64,000 bases of DNA, from the NCBI GenBank assembly GCA_041667545.1, contig JBAYES010000001.1, positions 37,051-101,050 on the forward strand, in the 5' to 3' direction. Source of the DNA: SLID01 sp041667545. GTDB lineage: Bacteria > Omnitrophota > Gorgyraeia > Tantalellales > Tantalellaceae. Shown one piece after another: positions 32,177-40,817 of this stretch. Within the stretch, counting starts at the first letter, position 1. Every line of letters starts with the position of its first letter. The notes beneath the pieces are model-generated. The model did not search any database. It worked only from the letters and a program-made list of their open reading frames with translations, and was not told where the DNA came from. Made by a program: the position numbers and the translations under genes.

Positions 32177-32939
32177 CTCAGAGACGATGAAAGCTTGGGC
32201 AGACAATTGGTCCCCCCACAGCGTGAGTGAAGTGATGTCGATATTCGGATATATCAGAGTTAAGAGATTGCTGACTATTTTTAGGGAATTGTTACCGGTC
32301 GAAGGCAAGATCCTAGAAGGTGGATGCGGGTTGGGACCATGGGTCATCAAATTGCGTGAACTTGGGTACGATGTCACGGGCGTGGATTACGACACGGCCT
32401 CTATCGGTAAGATCAAGGAATACGATCCCATTATACCGGCGTATGTTGCGGATGTAAACAGCATGCCGTTCGAAAACAATACTTTTGATGCTTACATGTC
32501 ATTGGGCGTGCTTGAACATTTTGTTGAAGGTCCTCAAGAAGCTATTGAAGAAGCTCGAAGGGTTATGAAATCTGATGGATTGTTCCTGATAACGCTGCCC
32601 TACTTGAACCTGTTATTGAGGGTGAAGCGTCCTTATGAAAGATTGAAAAGGATTGGTTGGGTTAGAGGGCTCTTAGGGAAAGAACAAAAAGTCTTCTATT
32701 ACGAGCGTTATTTTAACGTGCGCGAGATATGCAATTATCTTGAGGCTGGGGGTTTCGAGGTCGAGGAGATTAAGCCGATCGATCATATATTCTCATTCGT
32801 TTCTTTTTCGAGAATTTTCAGGGATAAAATGTCTTATGATGGAGAGAATGATCTTGCTGTGAAGGCCGCAGATATTTTCGGTAAGATTCTGCCATGGGGC
32901 ATTGCTGGATCTATGCTGATAGCGGCCAGAAAAAAATAG
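32169..32939 (+). CDS. Class I SAM-dependent methyltransferase
   Basis: A 256-residue methyltransferase with ILEGGCGLGPWVIKL (motif I), VTGVDYDTASI (strand 2), VNSMPFENNTFDAYMSLGVL (motif II region), and MKSDGLFLITLPYLN. The C-terminal part contains basic and hydrophobic stretches common in glycan-locus methyltransferases. GGGAG lies 5 bases before the ATG, and the gene overlaps the preceding remnant by 8 bases. It may methylate the nonulosonic acid or another sugar; the substrate is unknown. It is the last intact gene before a 487-base remnant zone. Confidence 0.85.
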   Translation: MDNSETMKAWADNWSPHSVSEVMSIFGYIRVKRLLTIFRELLPVEGKILEGGCGLGPWVIKLRELGYDVTGVDYDTASIGKIKEYDPIIPAYVADVNSMPFENNTFDAYMSLGVLEHFVEGPQEAIEEARRVMKSDGLFLITLPYLNLLLRVKRPYERLKRIGWVRGLLGKEQKVFYYERYFNVREICNYLEAGGFEVEEIKPIDHIFSFVSFSRIFRDKMSYDGENDLAVKAADIFGKILPWGIAGSMLIAARKK

Positions 32940-32960
32940 CATAAAAAAGGGTGTGATGCG

Positions 32961-33096
32961 AAGCTCATAATACAGATATCATATCATAACCAGGAAAAGA
33001 GCTATGGTAATGTTAGGTGGTCTGTCGCACAGAATCGAGGAGATTGACGGTATTGAGCCTCTCGTAATAGATTATGGGTTCTCGGATGTGCCGATA
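32961..33096 (+). pseudogene. Frameshifted 5' remnant of a GT2 glycosyltransferase
   Basis: One frame reads KLIIQISYHNQEKS from 32961, matching the start of the intact GT2 gene at 45260 (KLIIQIPCYNEEKT). About 40 bases on, another frame continues as LSHRIEEIDGIEPLVIDYG, matching LPRSIEGIDEIKTLIVNDG of the same gene. Stops interrupt the first frame and no usable start remains. Downstream to 33134 I see no further match. This is a decayed partial copy, not a functional gene. Confidence 0.65.
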
Positions 33097-33134
33097 GCGG
33101 GCGGCCCTAAAACCACGGTGTGTATTATATTGTG

Positions 33135-33359
33135 CTACTGCCGTTCAAGAGGGAGTAGTAGGCTTTTGGGAGAGGGATGGAAAGATTCATTTGAATTTGG
33201 AGAGGACATGATCGTAAAACTGAAAGTTATAATCAGTGCAAAAGTAAGCTTTTTACGTGCAAGAGTTTTTTGAAGCTTTTCGATCAGTCCAACGTAGAAA
33301 ATATAGGTTGCGGTGGTCTTTTCTTCCTTAGGGGTAGAGGTGTTTGAATTTGTTTGCAT
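33135..33359 (-). pseudogene. Possible reverse-strand remnant of a Wzz-like chain-length protein
   Basis: On the minus strand, from an ATG at 33359, the frame reads MQTNSNTSTPKEE, then LIEKLQKTLARKKLTFALII. A short polar head with acidic residues followed by a basic stretch and a membrane helix is the usual start of Wzz chain-length determinants. The frame ends after about 74 codons with no further Wzz segments. The match is by pattern only and could be chance. The rest of the gap to 33426 shows nothing else. Confidence 0.3.
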
Positions 33360-33426
33360 TGGATTTTTGGATCTTCTAATAGCATGATATGTTTTTAGAC
33401 AAAGCTTAATAAATGGAACGATAACA

Positions 33427-34893
33427 ATGAATAAAGGCAAAATTCTAAAAGATATATTTAAATTTACATCTGCTAGGTATATGTCTCAGGGAATCGGTTT
33501 TTTTACGGCCATAGCTTTGCGTAGATTTCTCGGTCCATTTTATATGGGTGCGTGGAGTTTATTAAAAGTTTTGCTTGGTTATTTCCATTACTTATTTTTA
33601 GGTGTAGATTACGGGGCAAGCAACAAAATACCGTTTTATGCGGGGCAGGAGAACAGAGAGGCAGAAGAAGATGTTAAGAATACCGCTCTTACTGTTATGC
33701 TTCTTGCTGGTGTTCTCACTAGCGTGTGTCTTTTGATAAGCGCTATTATTTTTAGACAGAAGCTCCAGATCGAGATTGTTGTGGGTTTTTATGTTTTGTC
33801 CGTATTCGTTATCGTTAACAATTTTTGCAGTTTTTATCAGATAGTTTTAAGGGCTAAGCATAATTTTTCAGTATTAAGCAAGTCGATCGTTTTCGAGTCT
33901 ATAGTTAACCTTTTACTTACGATTCTGCTGGTAAGCAACTTTAAGATCTATGGATTGTATGTTGTATTGATAATTGTCACGCTTATAAATCTTGCATTTA
34001 TGCATTTTCTTGCAAGATACAGATTTAAGTTCAGTTTGAATTTTAATAGAGCAAAAGAGTTGCTAAAAACTGGTTTCCCGCTCATGGTGGTAGGCATTCT
34101 TGGGTGGTTTCTTGTTAGCCTAGATAGGATAATGATAGGGATTATGTTGGGAGTCACTTTTGTGGGGTATTATAGCATCGCCAATATGGCCCAGGGTTAC
34201 ATTGTGCAACTGTCGGGTTTTGGAACAGTTATCTATCCTCGCATGATGGAAGCATATGGCAAAAAAGGAGATATTGACGATATTAAAAAGTATGTAGTTA
34301 TTCCTCCTCTTATAATCGCTTATTTTCTACCATCGGTACTGGGTATGGTTTATTTTATTGTGCCGTTACTCGTAATTAAAGTATTGCCTGATTTTGAACC
34401 CGGGGTGACAGCGGTGCAAATACTTCTTTTGCAGATGTTTTTCGCTGCGTCCTATACACAAGCATCACATTTTCTTGTTGCTCTTGGAAAGCAAAAGATG
34501 TTTATCCCCATAACAATTAGCGCTATCATTGTCAACGTGGTGGGAAATTATATAATGATAAAAAATGGCTTTGGAATATATGGCGTTGCCGCGGTAACTT
34601 CGTTTGTAGCGTTTTTAAACTTCGTTATTTTCCAAACTTATGCAATGAAACATTTTTCCGGGTTTAGAAGAATATCCTTCTTTTTGTGTAAAGTGATATT
34701 TCCGTTGCTATACACAGCAACAGTAGTATTACTGCTTAATAGGAATGTACATTCACAAAGCTATTTGCTCGAAATATTTTTCAAAATTTCGATATTGTTA
34801 ATATCTTCTCTGCCGCTATATATTTATATTGAAAAAAAAACCAACATAATAAGTCATTTTTTAAATGTGCATATAAATCACGATCAAAGATAA
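33427..34893 (+). CDS. Wzx-type flippase (oligosaccharide translocase)
   Basis: A 488-residue membrane protein with about 14 hydrophobic segments and the MOP-superfamily start FTSARYMSQGIGFFTAIALR. GFPLMVVGILGWFLVSLDRI in the middle is a typical second-half repeat. It would flip undecaprenyl-diphosphate-linked repeat units to the periplasm, where the Wzy-like protein (11838) or membrane transferases act. The ribosome site is weak. It opens a segment that looks more AT-rich than the 13-19 kb block. It follows a zone of broken genes, including an exporter start. Confidence 0.87.
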   Translation: MNKGKILKDIFKFTSARYMSQGIGFFTAIALRRFLGPFYMGAWSLLKVLLGYFHYLFLGVDYGASNKIPFYAGQENREAEEDVKNTALTVMLLAGVLTSVCLLISAIIFRQKLQIEIVVGFYVLSVFVIVNNFCSFYQIVLRAKHNFSVLSKSIVFESIVNLLLTILLVSNFKIYGLYVVLIIVTLINLAFMHFLARYRFKFSLNFNRAKELLKTGFPLMVVGILGWFLVSLDRIMIGIMLGVTFVGYYSIANMAQGYIVQLSGFGTVIYPRMMEAYGKKGDIDDIKKYVVIPPLIIAYFLPSVLGMVYFIVPLLVIKVLPDFEPGVTAVQILLLQMFFAASYTQASHFLVALGKQKMFIPITISAIIVNVVGNYIMIKNGFGIYGVAAVTSFVAFLNFVIFQTYAMKHFSGFRRISFFLCKVIFPLLYTATVVLLLNRNVHSQSYLLEIFFKISILLISSLPLYIYIEKKTNIISHFLNVHINHDQR

Positions 34894-34914
34894 GAAACTG
34901 AAATTGGCAGTCAT

Positions 34915-35406
34915 ATGAAAGCTTTTTTGAAAAGAGTCGTTTTAAGAATCTTAGCCATGATGGAGCCAGCATTTAATATTGCAGCTGAATTTTACGGTGT
35001 TGATCTCAGGAAGAAGTACAGGGTTTATGGACAGAACCCAGTTATTTTTGAGGATCCGGAAACGGAAAGAAGATTTGTTCCTAGGTCAACTTATTTTAAT
35101 ACAAGATCCGGTAGTATTTTTGTCGGGGCCAATGCTATGTTTGGAGAAAACGTTATGGTTATAACGGGCAAGCATCTGGATATATCCGAGGCATCTAGAA
35201 AAAGTATCCTGGAGCATTCTGTTCCTCAAGAGGGTAGAGATATCCATATAGGCAGGGATTGTTTTATCGGGAGCGGAGCTATAATAAATGGAAAGGTGAA
35301 GATTGGAGATCATTCCGTTATCGGAGCAGGGGCTGTTGTAACTAAAGACGTACCTGAAAAAGTTTTTGTTGCTGGTGTTCCAGCTAAGATTGTAAAACAA
35401 TTGTAA
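34915..35406 (+). CDS. Hexapeptide-repeat acyltransferase (WbbJ/NodL-like)
   Basis: A 163-residue left-handed beta-helix protein. The C-terminal half has hexapeptide turns (IHIGRDCFIGSGAIINGKVK, then IGDHSVIGAGAVVTKDVP) and ends VFVAGVPAKIVKQL, as in sugar O- or N-acetyltransferases. The expected histidine lies near ITGKHLD. It is probably a trimer acting in the cytoplasm on a sugar intermediate or glycan unit. It lies 21 bases after wzx and 9 bases before the next gene. The acceptor is unknown. Confidence 0.82.
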   Translation: MKAFLKRVVLRILAMMEPAFNIAAEFYGVDLRKKYRVYGQNPVIFEDPETERRFVPRSTYFNTRSGSIFVGANAMFGENVMVITGKHLDISEASRKSILEHSVPQEGRDIHIGRDCFIGSGAIINGKVKIGDHSVIGAGAVVTKDVPEKVFVAGVPAKIVKQL

Positions 35407-35415
35407 GAGTATACG

Positions 35416-36693
35416 ATGAAATACGAAATAGTCTTTTGGGGACATGTAAATAATGGGATAGAGCGGTATTTGCCCTTGATGGTCAGCCTTAAACGTAGAG
35501 GGGTAAACACATTGCTATTTTATCAAAACTTTGATTACAAAGATTATTTTAGTAAATCGCAGATTAGGATAATTGAAAAGTATGATCTTCAGGTCAAAGA
35601 TTATTCCTCGTACATGGGAAAAGATATTTTCTTAAGATGTGCAAATTCGGCAAAAAAGTTTTTTAAAAAAATTGGAATTAGTTTTTTTTATAACAAATTC
35701 AACGGATTATGCTCAAAACTTGTCAAAAAGAATGTTAATGAAGAATTAGTGGCGAAAATGTTTGCGGAGTTTGGACATAAGATTAGTTTTTTTGACGATA
35801 TTCATATTTGTAAGGATACCGATTACCCATATGGGAGTTATTGTATAAAAAAGATGTCAGACGAGAGAAGAATTAAGTCTTTTAGTATTTGTCCTGGTGG
35901 TACAGTTCATATGCCTAAAAGTGTAAAAATAGATCATGTGGAATTGATTTTTGACAAAATATATGCGCCAAATGCTTATGAGAAAGAATGGAATGAAAAA
36001 GTTTATCAGTGTGGGCCATCACAAAATATTATTTCAATTGGTGATCCCAGAAATGATCTGAACTGGAAGAAAGAGATAGAAAGTTTATACAAACATGATG
36101 TTGACAGAAAGATAAGAGATCTAAGTAGTGGTCCCAAATTTAAAATATTGTATGTGTGCGGGAATCTTGAAAACTTTAATAAGATAGACCAAAAACACAA
36201 TGATTTGAGGGATATGGGGCGATTGTCCAAGGAAATAGGCAATATAAGTCTTTTTATAAAACCGCACCCACGCTATCGTAATGAAAATATCATCAGGAAA
36301 ATTATGTCAAAGATGGGGGTCAAGGATTTTCATATTCTAAAGAATGAGCCATTAATTTGTTATAGGGATCATATGGATCTTTTTATTACTTCCGGAACTA
36401 GCGCTATACAGGATTTGTTGCCTGGAAGTTATAAGAAAATAGCGCTATACGATACGATCCAGAGAGAACTCGACCTAAAAAACATTTTTTCAGATATTTT
36501 GCCTTGTTTTAATAGCTACGAGACTCTTTATGCGTTTGTCGAGAAAATAGTTTCAGGAGCAGGTTATGTGGACAACCTAGCAGAAGAGGAGGTAATAAAT
36601 TTTTGTAAAAAATGGGTCGCAGCGAATGATGAGTTAGATAAGGTAATTGAGAACATAACAAATGACATTTATGCGGAATTAAACATTGAATAG
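35416..36693 (+). CDS. Unrecognised GT-B-like putative transferase
   Basis: A 425-residue soluble protein I cannot place with certainty. The second half has a GT-B-like layout: KILYVCGNLENF (a strand after the linker), SLFIKPHPRYRNENI, and DLFITSGTSAIQDLLPGSY, which resemble the nucleotide-binding half of CDP-glycerol glycerophosphotransferases, sialyltransferase-like or KpsC-like enzymes. The first half has DYSSYMGKDIF and SFFDDIHICKD with no known motif. Its place between an acyltransferase and a radical SAM gene in a glycan locus fits a sugar or polyol-phosphate transferase. Codon use is noticeably AT-rich. Confidence 0.65.
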   Translation: MKYEIVFWGHVNNGIERYLPLMVSLKRRGVNTLLFYQNFDYKDYFSKSQIRIIEKYDLQVKDYSSYMGKDIFLRCANSAKKFFKKIGISFFYNKFNGLCSKLVKKNVNEELVAKMFAEFGHKISFFDDIHICKDTDYPYGSYCIKKMSDERRIKSFSICPGGTVHMPKSVKIDHVELIFDKIYAPNAYEKEWNEKVYQCGPSQNIISIGDPRNDLNWKKEIESLYKHDVDRKIRDLSSGPKFKILYVCGNLENFNKIDQKHNDLRDMGRLSKEIGNISLFIKPHPRYRNENIIRKIMSKMGVKDFHILKNEPLICYRDHMDLFITSGTSAIQDLLPGSYKKIALYDTIQRELDLKNIFSDILPCFNSYETLYAFVEKIVSGAGYVDNLAEEEVINFCKKWVAANDELDKVIENITNDIYAELNIE

Positions 36694-36702
36694 GGGGAAA
36701 TT

Positions 36703-38271
36703 ATGTCTTATAAAGTACTCTTTGTATATCCAAATCTGTCTATGAGCGCGATGGTCCCACATGCAATAGCGGCTCTTGCTTCTGTTTTGAAGAACGATGG
36801 TTTTGAAGCAAGTGTGTTTGACGCTACCAGGTATGAAAGCACGACGAATTCAAACAAAACCAGAGTGAAGATGTTTAATGCAGTTCCTTATAATTTCAAA
36901 GACAGAGGAATAGAAGCAAAAGAATCCGATGTTTTTTATGATTTCCGTGAAAAAATAGAGTCTTTTAAGCCCGATCTTATTGCAATATCCATTGTGGAAG
37001 ACACCTATGCTTTAGGTGCCAAGTTGTTGGAATCAGTGAGAGATACGAATATTCCAGTTGTTGCAGGAGGTGTATTTTGCACATATGCAACTGACAAAGT
37101 CTTGGCTAACCAGGATATCGATTATGCGATAAGAGGAGAGGGTGAGAAGGCGATATTGGATTTATGCAGGGCATTAAGGGATAAAAAGAGTCCGTATGAG
37201 GTAAACAATCTTTCGTATAGGGCAAATGGGAAAATTGTTTCAAATCCGGTAAATCCACTGGTTAACTGTGATGACATACCTTTCCCGGATTATTCCGTCT
37301 TTGATGAAGATGCGCTTTATCGACCCATGATGGGGGATATATATCGAACTGTGTCAATAGAATTGCACCGTGGGTGTCCCTATAACTGCGGGTATTGTAA
37401 CTCTGCTGCAAACAACCATTATTATAAAGAGAAGACGGGCCAGATTTTCTTTAGGAAACGTTCACTTAAAAGTTTTTCGGAGGAGTTGGATCATATGGTT
37501 AAAAACTATGATCCGGAATTTATATACTTTATATCCGACACATTTTTACTTCTAAGCGATGCTGAATTCGCAGAATTTTGCGATATTTACTCAAAATATA
37601 AGATACCATTCTTTGCAAATACTCGAGCCGAAACGGTAACGGAGAAAAGGGTCAAGATGTTGGAAGACATTAATTGTGCAAGGTTTAATGTTGGACTTGA
37701 GCATGGTAATGAAGAATTTAGACGAAAAGTTGTTGGAAGACAGCTTTCTAATGAAGTCATACTGAATGCCATTAAATTGGTGGGGGAAAGTAAAATCTCA
37801 ACTGTTACAAATAACATCATAGGGTTTCCTGATGAGACGAGAGACCTTATATTCGATACGATCAATCTTAACAGACCGGTAGAGAAATACTGTGATTCTG
37901 TTAGTTGCACAATATTTTCTCCGTATCATGGCACATCTTTAAGGGATAGAGCCATAAAAAGCGGTTATTTGGACGATAATGTTGTTGTAGACAGCGCTTG
38001 CTTTTTCTCTAGTTTACTGAAGATGCCCAATTTATCTGTAGAAGAGATAGATGGTCTACATCGCACATTTACCATGTATGTTAGAATGCCCCTGAGCGAA
38101 TGGCCTAGAATTGAAAGAGCTGAAAAACTGGATGATGAAGGCAATAAAATATACCAAGAGATCAGAGCAGAATTTCAGGATAAATATCTTTCAAAGAGAA
38201 CGCATAAAAAGATAAGAAAAATGGAAAAGTCTGGTAATTGTACAAAAGAACAGCAAAATGGTAAAGGATGA
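36703..38271 (+). CDS. B12-binding radical SAM protein
   Basis: A 522-residue protein with an N-terminal cobalamin-binding Rossmann domain (about 1-150: LFVYPNLSMSAMVPHAIAAL, VVAGGVFCTYATDKVL) and a radical SAM domain whose cluster cysteines are in HRGCPYNCGYC (about C225, C229, C232). FNVGLEHGNEEFRRKV is a typical later strand. Class B enzymes of this kind methylate unreactive carbon or phosphorus centres. The neighbouring methyltransferase and glycan genes suggest sugar or lipid modification. GGGGGA precedes the ATG. The substrate is unknown. Confidence 0.88.
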   Translation: MSYKVLFVYPNLSMSAMVPHAIAALASVLKNDGFEASVFDATRYESTTNSNKTRVKMFNAVPYNFKDRGIEAKESDVFYDFREKIESFKPDLIAISIVEDTYALGAKLLESVRDTNIPVVAGGVFCTYATDKVLANQDIDYAIRGEGEKAILDLCRALRDKKSPYEVNNLSYRANGKIVSNPVNPLVNCDDIPFPDYSVFDEDALYRPMMGDIYRTVSIELHRGCPYNCGYCNSAANNHYYKEKTGQIFFRKRSLKSFSEELDHMVKNYDPEFIYFISDTFLLLSDAEFAEFCDIYSKYKIPFFANTRAETVTEKRVKMLEDINCARFNVGLEHGNEEFRRKVVGRQLSNEVILNAIKLVGESKISTVTNNIIGFPDETRDLIFDTINLNRPVEKYCDSVSCTIFSPYHGTSLRDRAIKSGYLDDNVVVDSACFFSSLLKMPNLSVEEIDGLHRTFTMYVRMPLSEWPRIERAEKLDDEGNKIYQEIRAEFQDKYLSKRTHKKIRKMEKSGNCTKEQQNGKG

Positions 38272-38277
38272 TTGGGT

Positions 38278-39270
38278 ATGAAAGAATCGGATATTAGACC
38301 AGCGAAGATATTTGATGAGTACTTGAAACTTTCAGAGAAAGACATAAAAAGTTTTTTCAAAGACTGCAAATATCAGAATGTAAAATGTCCATCATGCGGG
38401 AGTGATGGGAAATTTAATTTCACGAAAAAGGGCTTTAATTATTTCCAATGTAAGTTATGCATGACGTTATTTGCAAATCCCAGGCCGGTCCAAAAGGCTT
38501 TTGACAGGTATTATGAAGGGGGGCTTGCTAGCAGATATTGGGCAGAACATTTTTATAAGAAAACAGAGAACGCAAGAAAAAAAAGCATATATAAGCCTCG
38601 AGCAAAAAAAGTTAAATCATTTATCAATAAGTATTTGCCAAAAGCTCACTGCTTGATTGATATCGGCGCGGGGTATGGAACATTTTGTGAAGAACTCATA
38701 AAAGTTATGCCTCGTAACTTCAAAGTTGTTGCGGTTGAACCGTCAGACTTTCTCTCTAAGATCTGTAAAAATAGGGAGTTGCATGTTATTAAAAAGTTCA
38801 TCGAAAAGGTTACCGCTGAAGATCTTTCAGGCCTGAGAAAAGGAAGGGCGGTTTTCACTTCTTTTGAGCTTTTGGAACATTTGAACGATCCGGAAAAGGT
38901 TCTTAAAAAGTGCGCTAAAATGATGCATTCCGGGGATCTATTTATTTTTACAACTTTAAGCGGCCAAGGATTTGACATAAGAGTGTTATGGGAAAAATCA
39001 AGGTCTATAAACCCGCCACATCACTTAAATTTCTTTAATCCAATATCCATAAGGATATTAATGGAAAGATGTGGGTTCGAAGTTTTAGAAGTAACTACAC
39101 CAGGGAAGCTGGATGTAAGCATTCTAGACAGCAATATTAAATTAATTAAAGACAAGTTCATAAAAAATTTGTTAAAGCAAGCAAGTGATAACACGAAAAA
39201 TGAGTTACAGGGATTTTTGCAAAAACATAATATGAGTTCACATATGATGGTTGTTGCAAAACGCAAATAG
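38278..39270 (+). CDS. SAM methyltransferase with N-terminal zinc ribbon
   Basis: A 330-residue protein. A treble-cysteine ribbon CPSCGSDGKF (with later CKLC) occupies about residues 40-65, followed by ANPRPVQKAFDRYYEGG and a class I methyltransferase domain with LIDIGAGYGTFCEEL. FELLEHLNDPEKVLKKC and INPPHHLNFFNP complete the pattern of C-methyltransferase-like proteins found in deoxysugar and glycan clusters. AAGGA sits 9 bases before the ATG at 38278, favoured over a TTG six bases upstream. It may act with the radical SAM protein just before it. Substrate unknown. Confidence 0.83.
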   Translation: MKESDIRPAKIFDEYLKLSEKDIKSFFKDCKYQNVKCPSCGSDGKFNFTKKGFNYFQCKLCMTLFANPRPVQKAFDRYYEGGLASRYWAEHFYKKTENARKKSIYKPRAKKVKSFINKYLPKAHCLIDIGAGYGTFCEELIKVMPRNFKVVAVEPSDFLSKICKNRELHVIKKFIEKVTAEDLSGLRKGRAVFTSFELLEHLNDPEKVLKKCAKMMHSGDLFIFTTLSGQGFDIRVLWEKSRSINPPHHLNFFNPISIRILMERCGFEVLEVTTPGKLDVSILDSNIKLIKDKFIKNLLKQASDNTKNELQGFLQKHNMSSHMMVVAKRK

Positions 39271-39280
39271 GAGAATGAAA

Positions 39281-40033
39281 ATGATTCTAAAACAAGCATT
39301 AGGTAAGTGTAAGCTGACTATTGGTTCCTGGATGACTATAGGAGATTGTTCTATAGCCGAAATAATGGCCAAAACTGGGTTTGACTGGCTGGTAATCGAT
39401 ATGGAGCATAGCTCAATAGATTTTGGGGTAGCCCAGAACTTAATAAGGACAATAGACCTGGCAGGAGGGACCCCTTTGGTAAGAGTTGGAGAAAATAGTC
39501 CTTACCTTATAAAGAGAGTTATGGATGCCGGTGCACATGGAGTTATAGTCCCCAATGTTAACAGTATAGAGGAGGCCGAAAAAGCTGTTTCTGCCGCAAA
39601 ATATTCGCCGGAAGGGACAAGGGGAGTGGGGTTGGCCAGAGCTCAGAATTATGGACTGGGATTTGAAAAATATAAGGAATGGCAGAAAAAGAATGCTACC
39701 GTAATTGTTCAAATAGAGCACTATAAAGCGATGGATGAGCTCGAGGGGATTCTTAAGACGCCGGGAGTTGATGCAACTATGATAGGGCCATATGACCTTT
39801 CCGCGTCTTTGGGATTTCCTGGGAATTTTCAGAAAAAAGAAATGAAAGATTTTCTTGAAAAATATTTGAAAGTATCGAAAAAAGTAAAAAAAGCTTGCGG
39901 TATACATGTCATTCCTCCCGAAGCAGAAGAAGTTAAGAAGGTTATAAAAAAAGGGTACAATTTCATAGTGTTTAGCTTTGACGCAATGTTTATAGGTCAA
40001 AAAATTAAAGATGAAATTAAATCAGTGAGGTAA
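39281..40033 (+). CDS. HpcH/HpaI-type aldolase
   Basis: A 250-residue class II pyruvate aldolase of the HpcH/HpaI family: GSWMTIGDCSIAEIMAKTGF, WLVIDMEHSSID, TPLVRVGENSPYLIKRVMDA, GAHGVIVPNVNSIEEAEKAV, VQIEHYKAMDELEGI with the metal-binding glutamate, and MIGPYDLSASLG with the aspartate. Such enzymes form or cleave 2-keto-3-deoxy acids from pyruvate and an aldehyde. It is followed 5 bases later by kdsB, which activates 3-deoxy-ulosonates, so it may build the ulosonate carbon skeleton. AGGAG 8 bases upstream decides the start at 39281. Confidence 0.87.
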   Translation: MILKQALGKCKLTIGSWMTIGDCSIAEIMAKTGFDWLVIDMEHSSIDFGVAQNLIRTIDLAGGTPLVRVGENSPYLIKRVMDAGAHGVIVPNVNSIEEAEKAVSAAKYSPEGTRGVGLARAQNYGLGFEKYKEWQKKNATVIVQIEHYKAMDELEGILKTPGVDATMIGPYDLSASLGFPGNFQKKEMKDFLEKYLKVSKKVKKACGIHVIPPEAEEVKKVIKKGYNFIVFSFDAMFIGQKIKDEIKSVR

Positions 40034-40038
40034 AGATC

Positions 40039-40806
40039 ATGAACATCGTTGGGATTATTCCAGCCAGGATGGGAAGCACCAGGTTTCCGGGCAAACCACT
40101 CGTAGATATTTTAGGTAAGGCGATGATTTACCATGTTTACCATAGGAGTAAACTTTGCAAAAAGATGAACAGTGTATATATTGCGACGTGTGATAAAGAG
40201 ATAAAAGAGTATTGTGAAAATAACGACATGAAAGTGGTTATGACGAAAGACACTCATGAGAGATGTTCTGATAGAACCGCAGAGGCCATGGTGAAGATTG
40301 AACGAAAGATTGGGGGAAAAATAGATATTGTTGTAATGATACAGGGTGATGAGCCCATGGTGGTTCCACAAATGATAAAAAGAGCCCTGTCACCTATGGT
40401 AAAGAACGAAGATATAGGGGTAGTAAACTTAATGGCTACGTTAAGGACCAGGAAGGAAGAACTAGATCCAAATCAAGTGAAATTGGTTGTAGATAAAAAG
40501 AACTTTGCAATGTATTACTCCAGAGAACCCATACCCTCGTCTAAAAAGTGGGCGGGTAATATTGCAATAAAAAAACAAGTGCCTATTATACCGTTTAGGA
40601 GAGATTTTTTACTAAAATTTAACAAACTTTCTCCTACCCCTCTTGAAGAGATAGAATCGGTTGATATGCTCAGGGTTCTTGAGCATGGGTATAAGGTAAA
40701 AATGGTAGATTCACCATGGGATAATTACAGTGTTGATACGCCGGAAGATTTGAAAAAAGTTATAAGGACGATGAAAAAGGATAAGTTTTTATCTAAATAT
40801 CTTTAA
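40039..40806 (+). CDS. kdsB: 3-deoxy-ulosonate cytidylyltransferase (KdsB family)
   Basis: It couples CMP to a 3-deoxy-ulosonic acid such as Kdo. The 255-residue protein has the start IIPARMGSTRFPGKPLVDI, MIQGDEPMVVPQMI with the metal-binding aspartate, YYSREPIPS, and the closing DNYSVDTPEDL. Length is normal for KdsB. A KdsB for core lipid A usually lies elsewhere with kdsA, whereas here it sits between a pyruvate aldolase and a Gfo/Idh/MocA oxidoreductase. It could therefore be a paralogue for a different ulosonate. GAGG precedes the ATG. Confidence 0.88.
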   Translation: MNIVGIIPARMGSTRFPGKPLVDILGKAMIYHVYHRSKLCKKMNSVYIATCDKEIKEYCENNDMKVVMTKDTHERCSDRTAEAMVKIERKIGGKIDIVVMIQGDEPMVVPQMIKRALSPMVKNEDIGVVNLMATLRTRKEELDPNQVKLVVDKKNFAMYYSREPIPSSKKWAGNIAIKKQVPIIPFRRDFLLKFNKLSPTPLEEIESVDMLRVLEHGYKVKMVDSPWDNYSVDTPEDLKKVIRTMKKDKFLSKYL

Positions 40807-40817
40807 GGAGTCATGTT

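Noticed and set aside
33004..33273. An 89-codon gene
   Set aside because: Its first 30 residues are the second frame of a decayed GT2 start, and the rest has no recognisable content.
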